From Raineyella sp. W15-4 (GTDB lineage: Bacteria; Actinomycetota; Actinomycetes; Propionibacteriales; Propionibacteriaceae): DNA of 64,000 bases. Shown piece by piece: positions 37,036-45,871 of the stretch. The stretch lies in the NCBI RefSeq assembly GCF_033170155.1, contig NZ_CP137079.1, positions 930,001 to 994,000 on the forward strand, written 5' to 3'. The position numbers and the translations under genes were made by a program. The notes under the pieces were generated by a model. The model did no database searches and was not told where the DNA came from. It saw nothing but the letters and a program-made list of their open reading frames with translations. Each line of letters starts with the position of its first letter. Position 1 is the first letter of the stretch.

Positions 37036-37138
37036 CTCCCTACGCCGGCATGATCCGGTCAGGTTCGTCCGGTCGGTCGACCAGCCCCTGGAGGCACTCG
37101 ACCCTCTCAGCCCGCCATCTGGTGCGGACTCCCGTGCA
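37036..37138 (-). ncRNA. TPP riboswitch (THI element)
   Basis: Read on the minus strand: CACGGGAGTCCGCACC opens the element, GCGGGCTGAGAGGG is the conserved CTGAGA pyrimidine-sensing helix, and CGAACCTGACCGGATCA followed by TGCCGGCGTAGGGA is the conserved 3' part. The aptamer end runs into the ribosome binding site (GTAGGGAG) of the permease, so ligand binding probably blocks translation initiation. No intrinsic terminator is seen. Confidence 0.93.
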
Positions 37139-37223
37139 TTGGATAGGCAGACCCTACCACCGGTCCTCTCGCGTCCGCGCGCCCGGTCTTGTCCTGCGCT
37201 GGAGCAGGACCCTTCGGGGTGCA

Positions 37224-37239
37224 TGTGACTGAAATCACA
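37224..37239. promoter_or_regulatory. CRP/GlxR operator, perfect match
   Basis: TGTGA-CTGAAA-TCACA fits the TGTGA-N6-TCACA consensus at every arm position. It lies 101 nt before the DUF485 start. In Corynebacterium the cAMP receptor GlxR controls acetate uptake and metabolism genes, so this operator probably makes acetate uptake cAMP-responsive. Confidence 0.75.
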
Positions 37240-37339
37240 AAGATCTGTGCTCCCTGAGAGTTGACCTGTGACCCTGCTTACAGCGACTCTCTATGCACGA
37301 CCAACGGGGCTGTCACCCCGCTGATTATGAGGAGCGACA

Positions 37340-37783
37340 ATGACGCCGCACACCCAGTTGCCGCACTCCGGTGAGCCACCGGAAGTGGAGGCCAATCTCC
37401 CGAAGCACCACGCACCTCTCCCCGAGATCTGGGACAAGGACCGCGAAGGACTTCACGATCCGGAGGGCATCGATTTCATCGCTGTCCAGAACTCCGCGGA
37501 GTACCGGGAACTCCGCAGCTCCCACGTCCGTTTCGCCTTCCCGATGGTGATCGTCTTCGTGGGCTACTACTTCGTCTTCGTGCTGCTGTCGACCTATGCG
37601 CCCGGCTTCGTGGGCGCCCGGATCGGCGACAGCTACATCCCCTGGGGCGTTCCCCTGGGGCTGCTGGCCTTCGCCAGCACCTGGTTCGTGACGTGGGCGT
37701 ACGTCCGCCACGCCAACCGCAACCTCGACCCCCGGTCCACTGCGCTGCGTGAGCGCCTGGAGCAGAAGGGCGGTGCCCGGTGA
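37340..37783 (+). CDS. DUF485 membrane protein, small partner of the acetate symporter
   Basis: 147 residues. A polar N-terminal half with EIWDKDREGLHDPEGIDF precedes two membrane helices (FAFPMVIVFVGYYFVFVLL and WGVPLGLLAFASTWFVTWAYV). DUF485 proteins (YjcH type) are encoded just before ActP-type acetate permeases. GAGGAGCGACA precedes the ATG. The stop overlaps the next start (GTGATG), so the pair is coupled. Confidence 0.92.
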   Translation: MTPHTQLPHSGEPPEVEANLPKHHAPLPEIWDKDREGLHDPEGIDFIAVQNSAEYRELRSSHVRFAFPMVIVFVGYYFVFVLLSTYAPGFVGARIGDSYIPWGVPLGLLAFASTWFVTWAYVRHANRNLDPRSTALRERLEQKGGAR

Positions 37784-39429
37784 TGCCGACCCTCTCGACG
37801 CTGACCCCGCTCGCCGTCTCGTACGGCAACCCGCTGATCAACATCTCCATCTTCGTGGTGTTCGTGATCTTCACCATGGCCGTGGTGATCACCGTCACCC
37901 GCAATGCGGACAAGAAGGCCGCCGCCAGCTTCTACACCGGCGGCGCGGCCTTCTCCGGCCGTCAGAACGGCCTGGCCATCACCGGTGACTACCTGTCGGC
38001 GGCCGCCTTCCTCGGCGTCACCGGCGCGATCGCGATCAACGGTTTCGACGGCTTCCTCTACTCCGTCGGGTTCTTCGTGGCCTGGATCATCGCGCTGACC
38101 CTGGTCGCCGAACCGCTGCGCAACACCGGCCGCTACACCATGGCCGACGTGCTGTCGTTCCGGATGGAGTCCCGTCCGGTCCGTACGGCCGCCGCGATCT
38201 CCACCCTGGTGATCTCGTTCGTGTACCTGCTGGCGCAGATGGCCGGGGCCGGTGGCCTCGTCGCCCTGCTGCTCGGCATCAAGGGCACGGTCGGCCAGAA
38301 CCTGGTGATCGGCGTGGTCGGCGCCATCATGATCGCGTACGTGCTGATCGGCGGCATGAAGGGCACCACCTGGGTGCAGATGATCAAGGCCGTCCTGCTG
38401 GTCTCCGGCGCGACGATCATGGCCATCTGGGTCCTCGTCTACGCCAACTTCAACGTCTCAGCCCTGCTGCGCGACGCCATCGCGCACCACACCGGCGGCG
38501 AGGCGATCCTCAAGCCGGGTCTGCAGTACGGCAAGGACTGGGCGACCAAGCTGTCGTTCGTCTCGTTGGCGATCGCACTGGTCACCGGCCCGTCCGGTCT
38601 GCCGCACGTGCTGATGCGCTTCTACACCGTGCCGACGGCCAAGGAAGCCCGCCGCTCGGCGGTCTGGGCGATCAACCTGGTCGGCCTGTTCTTCCTGGTC
38701 ACCTTCATCCTCGGCTACGGCGCCATCTGGCTCGTCGGCCAGAACGGCGGTGACATGGGCAACACGATCATCAACGGGGCGCCGGGCAAGGCGAACGCCG
38801 CAGCTCCGCTGCTCGCGCTGATGCTCGGTGGCGAGATCATGATGGGCATCATCTCCGGTGTCGCCTTCGCGACCATCCTCGCGGTCGTCGCCGGCCTGAC
38901 CATCACCGCCTCGGCGTCCTTCGCCCACGACATCTACAACAACGTGATGAAGGGCGGCAACGTCGACGCCGCCGCCGAGGTGCGGGTCGCCCGGATCACC
39001 TCGGTGATCATCGGCATCCTCGCCGTGATCGGTGGCATCTTCGCCAACGGCCAGAACATCGCCTTCCTGATCTCGTTGGCCTTCGGGGTGGCGGCCTCGG
39101 CCAATCTCCCGGCGATCCTGTTCACGCTGTACTGGCGCCGGTTCAACACCCGCGGGTCGGTCTGGTCGATCTACACCGGCCTGATCACCTCAGTGGTGCT
39201 GATCGCCTTCTCGCCGGCTATCTCCGGGGACAAGGCGGCGTTCTTCCCGGGGGCCGATTTCGCCTGGTTCCCGTTGACCAACCCGACGATCGTCGCCCTC
39301 CCGCTGGCCTTCCTGATGGGGTGGCTCGGCACGATCACCGCGAAGAACACCGCCGACAAGGCGCTGCAGGCCGAGATGGAGGTCCGCTCGATGACCGGTC
39401 TCGGCGCCGGCGAGGCCGTCGTGCACTGA
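37780..39429 (+). CDS. actP: Sodium/proton:acetate (monocarboxylate) symporter
   Basis: 549 residues from GTG 37780 (ATG 37783 is equivalent), a solute:sodium symporter with about 13 helices. Family landmarks: YTGGAAFSGRQNGLAITGDYLSAA, GFFVAWIIALTLVAEPLRNTGRYT, GPSGLPHVLMRFYTVP and SASFAHDIYNNV. Together with the DUF485 partner it matches ActP and corynebacterial MctC, which take up acetate, propionate and pyruvate. Propionate would feed the carboxylase/mutase route in this window. The operon ends at the hairpin at 39497-39528. Confidence 0.93.
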   Translation: MMPTLSTLTPLAVSYGNPLINISIFVVFVIFTMAVVITVTRNADKKAAASFYTGGAAFSGRQNGLAITGDYLSAAAFLGVTGAIAINGFDGFLYSVGFFVAWIIALTLVAEPLRNTGRYTMADVLSFRMESRPVRTAAAISTLVISFVYLLAQMAGAGGLVALLLGIKGTVGQNLVIGVVGAIMIAYVLIGGMKGTTWVQMIKAVLLVSGATIMAIWVLVYANFNVSALLRDAIAHHTGGEAILKPGLQYGKDWATKLSFVSLAIALVTGPSGLPHVLMRFYTVPTAKEARRSAVWAINLVGLFFLVTFILGYGAIWLVGQNGGDMGNTIINGAPGKANAAAPLLALMLGGEIMMGIISGVAFATILAVVAGLTITASASFAHDIYNNVMKGGNVDAAAEVRVARITSVIIGILAVIGGIFANGQNIAFLISLAFGVAASANLPAILFTLYWRRFNTRGSVWSIYTGLITSVVLIAFSPAISGDKAAFFPGADFAWFPLTNPTIVALPLAFLMGWLGTITAKNTADKALQAEMEVRSMTGLGAGEAVVH

Positions 39430-39496
39430 CCCTGCCCGGGCCGGTGTGGATCGATCGCTGATCCGGATCGGCCCGGGGTAGCCCTGATCAGGGGGG

Positions 39497-39528
39497 AGGG
39501 GCCCGGACCGTGAGTGGTCCGGGCCCCT
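39497..39528. terminator. Bidirectional terminator between actP and the phosphomutase
   Basis: A perfect 13-bp stem, AGGGGCCCGGACC and GGTCCGGGCCCCT, with a 6-nt loop GTGAGT, lies between convergent genes. Confidence 0.8.
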
Positions 39529-39537
39529 GTCGTACGT

Positions 39538-41238
39538 TCAGGAGCTCTCCGTACCCAGCCCGAGCACGCCGGTGACCTCGACGCCGAGCGCCGCGAGGCG
39601 GGCCGCGGCGTGGGTCCGGGCCGCGGCGAGGTCGCTCGACTCGTCCGGGGTCATCCACACCTCGAGGTAGCACTTCAGCTTCGGCTCGGTCCCCGACGGC
39701 CGCACCACCACCCGCGTCGTCCGCCCCGCCAGGACCACGGCGTCGGTGGGCGGCAGATCCGCGGTGCCGTCCCGCAGTTCGGTGGCCCGCACCGGTTCAC
39801 CGGCCAGTGTGGTCGGGATCGCTGTCCGCAGTCGCTGCATGGCGGCCGTGATGACCTCCGGGTGCTCCGAGCGGAAGGCCAGTTGCGCGGTGGCGTGCAG
39901 CCCGTGGGCGCGCATCACCGCGTCGAGGGCGTCGGCCAACGTACGGCCCTCGTCGGCGCACCGCCCGGCGAGGTCGAGCACCCTGACCAGGGTGGTGATG
40001 CCGTCCTTGTCGGCCACTGCCGCCGGATCGGTGCAGTAGCCGAGTGCCTCCTCGTAGCCGAAGGTGAGGTCGGGGACCCGGCCGATCCATTTGAAGCCGG
40101 TCAGGGTGGTGACGTGGCGGGCCCCGGCCGCCGCGCACATCCGGGCCAACAGGGTCGAGGAGACCACCGAACTGGCGTACACCCCGGTCGGGTGGCTCTG
40201 CAGTAGGTCGGCGGCGAGCAGGACGCCGAGCTCGTCTCCGCGCAGCATCCGCCAGCCGTCCGGTCCCGGGAGGGCGACGGCGCACCGGTCGGCGTCCGGG
40301 TCGTGGGCGACGACGAGATCGGCGTCGGTACGGGCGGCCAGGTCCAGGGCCAGGTCGAGGGCGCCGGGCTCCTCCGGGTTGGGGAAGGGAAGGGTGGGGA
40401 AGTCGGGGTCCGGCGTGGCCTGGGCGGTGACCACCGCGGGTGCCGGCAGGCCGGCCGCTTCGAGGACCCGGCGTACGGTGGCCAGACCCACGCCGTGCAT
40501 CGGGGTGTAGACCCACCGCAGTGGTCGGCTGGCCGTCGCGGACAGCGCCTCGGCCCGGGGTGTGCTGAGCAGCGAGGCGGCACGGGCGACGTACCGGTCG
40601 ACCAGCTCCGGGCCGGCGGTACGGAAACCGGCCCGGGGGAGGGCCCGGACCGGTTCGTGACTCACCGCAGCGATCCGGGCGGCGATGTCGGCGTCGGCCG
40701 GCGGGATGATCTGGGAGCCGTCCCCGAGGTAGACCTTGTAGCCGTTGTCGGTCGCCGGATTGTGGGAGGCGGTCACCACCACCGCGGCGGCACACCCCAG
40801 GGCCCGGATGCCGTACGCGATGACCGGGGTGGGGATCGGCCCGTCGAGCAGCACCGCGTCGAGCCCGTGGCCGGCGATGATCCCCGCCGTGTCGCGGGCG
40901 AAGACATCGGAGTGATGCCGGGCGTCGTGCCCGATCAGCACCCGGCCCCCAGCCTGCCCGGTGTCGAGCAGGTAGCGGGCCAGGCCGACCGCGGCCCGGG
41001 CCACGACGACCCGGTTCATCCGCGCCGGACCGGGACCGAGCGGCCCGCGCAGGCCGGCGGTGCCGAACGCCAACGGACCGGCGAAGGCCGACCGGAGCTC
41101 GCCGAGCGCCGCGGGATCCCCGGTGCGGGCGGCCTCGACCAGCGCGTCCAGCGTCGCGACGGTCGCCGGATCGGGGTCCTCCGCTCGCCAGGCCGCGGTC
41201 GGGGCGAACAGGTCGCCGGCATCCTCCGGCGTGGTCAC
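39538..41238 (-). CDS. pmmB: Phosphoglucomutase/phosphomannomutase (phosphopentomutase-like)
   Basis: 566 residues, alpha-D-phosphohexomutase family. The phosphoserine loop is TASHNPATDNGYKVY (about 165-180), the metal loop DPDADRCA (about 312), the sugar loop and the phosphate-binding RPSGTEPKLKCY near the C-terminus. The GTG overlaps the stop of the purine nucleoside phosphorylase gene. With PNP releasing ribose-1-phosphate, phosphopentomutase activity is a reasonable alternative. The punA-pmmB order is conserved in mycobacteria. The longer open frame upstream lies antisense-free inside punA and is rejected. Confidence 0.92.
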   Translation of the reverse strand: MTTPEDAGDLFAPTAAWRAEDPDPATVATLDALVEAARTGDPAALGELRSAFAGPLAFGTAGLRGPLGPGPARMNRVVVARAAVGLARYLLDTGQAGGRVLIGHDARHHSDVFARDTAGIIAGHGLDAVLLDGPIPTPVIAYGIRALGCAAAVVVTASHNPATDNGYKVYLGDGSQIIPPADADIAARIAAVSHEPVRALPRAGFRTAGPELVDRYVARAASLLSTPRAEALSATASRPLRWVYTPMHGVGLATVRRVLEAAGLPAPAVVTAQATPDPDFPTLPFPNPEEPGALDLALDLAARTDADLVVAHDPDADRCAVALPGPDGWRMLRGDELGVLLAADLLQSHPTGVYASSVVSSTLLARMCAAAGARHVTTLTGFKWIGRVPDLTFGYEEALGYCTDPAAVADKDGITTLVRVLDLAGRCADEGRTLADALDAVMRAHGLHATAQLAFRSEHPEVITAAMQRLRTAIPTTLAGEPVRATELRDGTADLPPTDAVVLAGRTTRVVVRPSGTEPKLKCYLEVWMTPDESSDLAAARTHAAARLAALGVEVTGVLGLGTESS

Positions 41239-42113
41239 AGGACCGCCATCAGGTCGGCGAGTAGCGCCCGCAACCGGGGCCCGGCCGCGGCGCCCGCGGC
41301 GAGCACCTCCGCGTGGTCCAGCGGCCGGTCGGAGACGCCGGCGGCGAGGTTGGTGACCAAGGACAGGCCGAGCACCTCCAGTCCCTTCTCGCGGGCGGCG
41401 ATGGTCTCCAGGGCGGTGGACATCCCCACCAGGTCGCCGCCGATCCGGCGGGCGAACTCGACCTCGGCGGGGGTCTCGTACTGCGGGCCGTGGAACTGCA
41501 CGTACACCCCCTCCGGCATCTCCGGGCGGAGCGCCCGCAGCACAGCCCGCAACCGCGGCGAGTAGGCCTCGGACATGCTCACGAACGACGGCCCGCGCAG
41601 CGGCGTGGTGCCGGTGAGGTTGATGTGGTCGCGCAGCATCACCGGGGTGCCCGGGCCCCATTCCGGCCGGGTGGAGCCGCAGCCGTTGGTGAGCACCAGC
41701 AGCCGGGCCCCGGCCGCCGCGGCGGTCCGCACCCCGTGCACCACAGCGTCGACGCCGAGCCCCTCGTAGAGGTGGGTACGTCCGGTGAAGAGCAGCGCGA
41801 TCGCCCCCGTCGACGTCCGGACCGCCACCACCTCGCCACCGTGTCCGGCGACGATCGGCGCCCGGAAGCCCGGCAGATCGGCCAGCCGGGCACTTGCCAG
41901 CGGCGTGCCCAGCGCGTCGCGACCCTCCGACCAGCCCGAGCCGAGGACCACGGCCAGATCGGCATGATCGATCCCGAGGGTGTGCCGCAGCGCGGCCGCA
42001 GCCGCGGCGGCGAGGTCGTCCGGTGTGCCGGTGAACGGACTGTCCGGTGCCCTGCCGCCGGGGGGAACTGAGGTGGGGGAGTGCGTGCCCGGGAACCGGT
42101 GGGTCTCGCTCAT
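41235..42113 (-). CDS. punA: Purine nucleoside phosphorylase
   Basis: Splits inosine and guanosine to base plus ribose-1-phosphate. 292 residues, trimeric (type I) PNP. Phosphate loop LGSGW (about 58), FTGRTHLYEG (about 108), NGCGSTRPEW, the purine-site segment QFHGPQYETPAEVEF (about 205) and NLAAGVSD with the base-contacting Asn. The minus-strand hexamer CAGACT ends 7 nt before the ATG. Co-translated with the phosphomutase. Confidence 0.94.
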   Translation of the reverse strand: MSETHRFPGTHSPTSVPPGGRAPDSPFTGTPDDLAAAAAAALRHTLGIDHADLAVVLGSGWSEGRDALGTPLASARLADLPGFRAPIVAGHGGEVVAVRTSTGAIALLFTGRTHLYEGLGVDAVVHGVRTAAAAGARLLVLTNGCGSTRPEWGPGTPVMLRDHINLTGTTPLRGPSFVSMSEAYSPRLRAVLRALRPEMPEGVYVQFHGPQYETPAEVEFARRIGGDLVGMSTALETIAAREKGLEVLGLSLVTNLAAGVSDRPLDHAEVLAAGAAAGPRLRALLADLMAVL

Positions 42114-42314
42114 GGGCGTGAGTCTGTCACGTCGATGTGTCCCACGGGGCAGGTCAGGGCGGTCGGCAGCGGCGGGTGCGGCCCGGAGAGCCCGCTCACT
42201 GCCGGCGGCCGGTACGGTCCGCGGCAGTGAGCGGGGCGTTCATGCGATCCGCGTCACGGCACCAGGATGCCCGTGAAGCGGCGTCGGACCGTGCCTCATG
42301 GAAGAATGCCCGGT

Positions 42315-43733
42315 GTGACCAAGGTTGTGATCATCGGTGGAGGACCAGGCGGATACGAAGCGGCCCTCGTGGGGGCCCAGCTCGGCGGGGAGGTGACCCT
42401 GGTCGACAGTGACGGCATCGGCGGATCGGCTGTCCTGACCGACTGTGTGCCCTCGAAGACGTTGATCGCGACGTCGAACGTCATGTCGACGATGGAGCAG
42501 GCCTCGGGGCAGGGGTTGTACTCGGCGGGCGGGGGCACCGACCTCACCCACACCGTGTTCACCGACCTCGGGGCGGTCAACACCCGGGTCATCCACCTCG
42601 CGGAGGCGCAGTCCGGGGACATCGCGACCCGACTGGTCAAGGAGGGCGTACGGATCGTCCGTGGCCGGGGCCGTCTCGACGGCACCCATGCGGTGGTGGC
42701 GACCACCGAGTTCGGCGAGGAACGCCTCGAGGCCGACGTCATCCTGGTCTCGACCGGCGCTCACCCGAGGGTGCTGCCCGATGCCCGCCCCGACGGGGAA
42801 CGGATCCTGGACTGGACCCAGGTCTACAACCTCACCGAGCTGCCGGAGCACCTGATCGTCGTCGGTTCCGGCGTCACGGGTGCCGAGTTCGCCAACGCGT
42901 ACGACGCCCTCGGTGTCCGGGTGACCCTGGTGTCCTCGCGGGACATGGTGCTGCCCGGCGAGGATCCCGATGCCGCCCGGGTGCTGCAGGATGTCTTCGA
43001 GCGTCGCGGCATCACCATTATCAGCCGCGCCCGGGCGGTCTCCGCCCGGCGGGAGGGCGACGGGGTGGTCGTCGGTCTGGAGGACGGCCGTGAGGTGTCC
43101 GGATCGCACGTCCTGATGGCGGTCGGGTCGATCCCGAACACGGCGGACATGGGCCTGGAGGCGGCCGGGGTCGCACTGGACCGGCGCGGCTACGTGACCG
43201 TGGACAAGGTGTCGCGCACCTCCGCACGGGGGGTCTACGCCGCCGGCGACTGTACGGGTGTCTTTGCTCTCGCCTCGGTCGCCGCCATGCAGGGGCGGAT
43301 CGCGATGTGGCACGCGCTCGGGGACGCGGTGCCGCAGCTGCGCCAGGAGACCATCGCCTCGAACATCTTCACCGCCCCCGAGATCGCCACCGTCGGTGTC
43401 ACCCAGAAGGACATCGACGAGGGCCGCTCGACGGCCGATGCTGTGACGATGTCGCTGGCGTCCAATGCCCGGGCGAAGATGCAGGGCTTCACCGACGGCT
43501 TCGTGAAGCTGTTCTGCCTGCCGATCACCGGGATCATCGTCGGTGGCGTGATCGTCGCCCCGACCGCCTCGGAGCTGATCCACGCGGTGTCCCTCGCGGT
43601 GGCGCAGCGGATCACTGTCGACGACTTCGCCCATGCGTTCACCGTCTATCCGTCGCTGTCGGGATCGGTCGCCGAGGCCGCGCGGCGGTTGCACAACCAC
43701 GGCCAGAACGCCACCTCCGAGCTGACCAACTGA
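42315..43733 (+). CDS. lpdA: NAD(P)H-quinone dehydrogenase of the LpdA type
   Basis: 472 residues, FAD flavoprotein disulfide-reductase fold: FAD motif VVIIGGGPGGYEAAL at the N-terminus, NAD motif VVGSGVTGAEFANAY (about 180), FAD motif VYAAGDCTG (about 310). The redox disulfide is missing its first Cys: GGSAVLTDCVPSK replaces GGTCLNxGCxPSK. It cannot be a dihydrolipoamide dehydrogenase. M. tuberculosis LpdA shows the same change and reduces quinones. Synteny with punA-pmmB agrees. The GTG was chosen because GTG ACC AAG directly precedes the first strand. Confidence 0.93.
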   Translation: MTKVVIIGGGPGGYEAALVGAQLGGEVTLVDSDGIGGSAVLTDCVPSKTLIATSNVMSTMEQASGQGLYSAGGGTDLTHTVFTDLGAVNTRVIHLAEAQSGDIATRLVKEGVRIVRGRGRLDGTHAVVATTEFGEERLEADVILVSTGAHPRVLPDARPDGERILDWTQVYNLTELPEHLIVVGSGVTGAEFANAYDALGVRVTLVSSRDMVLPGEDPDAARVLQDVFERRGITIISRARAVSARREGDGVVVGLEDGREVSGSHVLMAVGSIPNTADMGLEAAGVALDRRGYVTVDKVSRTSARGVYAAGDCTGVFALASVAAMQGRIAMWHALGDAVPQLRQETIASNIFTAPEIATVGVTQKDIDEGRSTADAVTMSLASNARAKMQGFTDGFVKLFCLPITGIIVGGVIVAPTASELIHAVSLAVAQRITVDDFAHAFTVYPSLSGSVAEAARRLHNHGQNATSELTN

Positions 43734-43849
43734 GCCAGGAGTCCTGGGCCGCGCGCCCCTTGGGCCCGGGCCCAGGGGGACCCGTGAGCCCGGGCTCCGG
43801 GCTGCCGGTCCTGAGGGGCACCGCCGGCGGGTGAGAGGGTACGCGTGAA

Positions 43850-43903
43850 GAGCCCGGGTCACCTGCGCGCCCCCGGCGGGGACGTTTCAGGAGACCCGGG
43901 CTC
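43850..43903. terminator. Terminator region between lpdA and accA
   Basis: 11-bp arms GAGCCCGGGTC (43850-43860) and GACCCGGGCTC (43893-43903) enclose a loop with an inner GC hairpin. A second imperfect hairpin, CCCTTGGGCCC/GGGCCCAGGGG, lies at about 43757-43779. The genes converge. Confidence 0.6.
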
Positions 43904-43911
43904 AGTGGGGT

Positions 43912-43950
43912 CCGACTCAGGCGAGGGACCGACTCAGCCGACCCGACTCA
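43912..43950 (-). repeat. Triplicated TGAGTCGG at the accA stop
   Basis: On the minus strand TGAGTCGG occurs at 43950-43943 (its TGA is the accA stop), 43936-43929 and 43919-43912. Confidence 0.7.
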
Positions 43951-45714
43951 CTCGGCGTCGACGATCTCGCACATCACCTCGCCGGACTGGACGCTCTGCC
44001 CGCCCTCGACGGCCAGACCGGAGATGATGCCGGTGCGGTGGGCGTTGATCGGCTGCTCCATCTTCATCGCCTCCAGGACGACGACCAGATCGCCCTCGTT
44101 GATCTCCTGACCCTCGGTCACGGCGACCTTGACCACGGTGCCCTGCATCGGTGCGGTGACCGAGTTGCCCGAGGCCTCCTTGACGGCCGCCTTGGACTTC
44201 TGGCGCCGCGGCTTCTTGGCGGTGGCGGTCGCCCCGCCGCTCATCGTGCCGAGACCGGCCGGCAGAACGACCTCGAGGCGCTTGCCGTTCACCTCGACGA
44301 CGACGCTGCGCTTCTCCTCCGCCTCGGGGGCCTCGCCCGGGGTCCCCACGTACTGCGGGATCTGGTTGTCGAACTCGGTCTCGATCCAGCGGGTGTGCAC
44401 CCCGAATCGCCCGTCGACCGCGGTGAACGCCGGATCGTTGATCACCGCCCGGTGGAACGGGATGGCGGTCGGCATGCCCTCGAGGACCAGCTCGTCCAGC
44501 GCGCGGCGGGAGCGCTCCAGCGCCTGCTCCCGGGTGGCACCGGTGACGATGAGCTTGCCGACCAGGGAGTCGAACGAGCCGGGGACGGTCATGCCCTTGC
44601 GGTAGCCGTCGTCGAAGCGGACGCCCGGTCCCTGCGGGGCGACGAACTCGGTGACGGTGCCCGGGGCCGGCATGAAGTTGCGGCCCGGGTCCTCGGCGTT
44701 GATCCGGAACTCGAAGGAGTGACCGCGCAGCGCCGGATCGTTGTAGCCGAGCTCCTCGCCGTTGGCGACGCGGAACATCTCCCGGACGAGGTCCAGGCCG
44801 GAGACCTCCTCCGACACCGGGTGCTCCACCTGGAGGCGGGTGTTCACCTCGAGGAAGGAGATCATCCCGTCCTGGCCGACCAGGAACTCGCAGGTGCCGG
44901 CGCCGACGTAGCCGGCCTCGCGGAGGATCGCCTTGGAGGCCTCGTAGAGGCGGTGCTGCTGATCCTCGCTGAGGAAGGGGGCCGGGGCCTCCTCGACGAG
45001 CTTCTGGTGGCGCCGCTGCAGCGAGCAGTCACGGGTGGAGACCACCACGACGTTGCCGTGCTGGTCGGCGAGGCACTGGGTCTCGACGTGACGCGGCCGG
45101 TCCAGGTAGCGCTCGACGAAGCACTCGCCGCGGCCGAAGGCGGTGACCGCCTCGCGGGTGGCCGACTCGAAGAGCTCGGGCACCTCTTCCAGGGTGCGGG
45201 CGACCTTGAGGCCACGGCCACCGCCGCCGAAGGCCGCCTTGATGGCGATCGGCAGGCCGTGCTCACGCGCGAAGGCGACGACCTCGTCGGCGTTCGCGAC
45301 CGGGTCCGGCGTACCGGGAACCAGCGGTGCGCCGACGTTGAGAGCGATGTGGCGGGCGGCGACCTTGTCACCGAGGTCTCGGATCGACCGCGGGGAGGGG
45401 CCGATCCAGATCAGGCCGGCGTCGATGACGGCCTGGGCGAAGTCTGCGTTCTCGGCGAGGAAGCCGTATCCAGGGTGCACGGCGTCCGCCCCGCTGCGCC
45501 GGGCCACGTCGATGATCTTGCCCATGTCGAGGTAGGATTCGGCCGGCGTGGCGCCCCCCAGGGCGTACGCCTCGTCCGCGAGCTTCACGAACAGGGCGTC
45601 GGCGTCCGGATCTGCATAGACGGCGACGCTGGCGATGCCCTCGTCGCGGGCAGCGCGGATCACACGGACCGCGATCTCTCCTCGGTTCGCGATGAGCACC
45701 TTGCTGATGGGCAC
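43948..45714 (-). CDS. accA3: Acetyl-/propionyl-CoA carboxylase alpha chain (biotin carboxylase plus BCCP)
   Basis: 588 residues. Biotin carboxylase domain (1-450): [20 protein letters not shown], the ATP-grasp segment [15 protein letters not shown] (about 160) and [14 protein letters not shown] with the catalytic Glu and Arg. A linker leads to a C-terminal biotinyl domain with EAMKMEQPI (biotinylated Lys). It loads CO2 on biotin for the carboxyltransferase encoded at 49470-51041. GTG 45714 has a strong AGGAGG 5 nt upstream. Birds of the same pathway nearby: birA attaches its biotin, accE stabilises the complex. Confidence 0.95.
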   Translation of the reverse strand: MPISKVLIANRGEIAVRVIRAARDEGIASVAVYADPDADALFVKLADEAYALGGATPAESYLDMGKIIDVARRSGADAVHPGYGFLAENADFAQAVIDAGLIWIGPSPRSIRDLGDKVAARHIALNVGAPLVPGTPDPVANADEVVAFAREHGLPIAIKAAFGGGGRGLKVARTLEEVPELFESATREAVTAFGRGECFVERYLDRPRHVETQCLADQHGNVVVVSTRDCSLQRRHQKLVEEAPAPFLSEDQQHRLYEASKAILREAGYVGAGTCEFLVGQDGMISFLEVNTRLQVEHPVSEEVSGLDLVREMFRVANGEELGYNDPALRGHSFEFRINAEDPGRNFMPAPGTVTEFVAPQGPGVRFDDGYRKGMTVPGSFDSLVGKLIVTGATREQALERSRRALDELVLEGMPTAIPFHRAVINDPAFTAVDGRFGVHTRWIETEFDNQIPQYVGTPGEAPEAEEKRSVVVEVNGKRLEVVLPAGLGTMSGGATATAKKPRRQKSKAAVKEASGNSVTAPMQGTVVKVAVTEGQEINEGDLVVVLEAMKMEQPINAHRTGIISGLAVEGGQSVQSGEVMCEIVDAE

Positions 45715-45855
45715 TATTCCTCCTGCTGGGTTCCACTCTGAACCGCCCGACGGCTCCCCGGCCACGACGGCACTGTCAGGCCAGAGTCTAGGGCTTGGCC
45801 GTGCCCGTGGTGGGCGTTCGTTCAACGGGGCGACAAGGGCTGTTCCGCAGACTGG

Positions 45856-45871
45856 TGCGAGTGAGATCACA
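45856..45871. promoter_or_regulatory. CRP-like site upstream of accA
   Basis: TGCGA-GTGAGA-TCACA differs from TGTGA-N6-TCACA at one arm position. It lies about 140 nt upstream of the accA GTG at the 3' end of the preceding gene. Weak evidence because it touches coding sequence. Confidence 0.3.

Noticed and set aside
41239-41661. N-terminal extension of the phosphomutase
   Set aside because: It lies in another frame of punA; GTG 41238 overlapping the punA stop is the natural coupled start.
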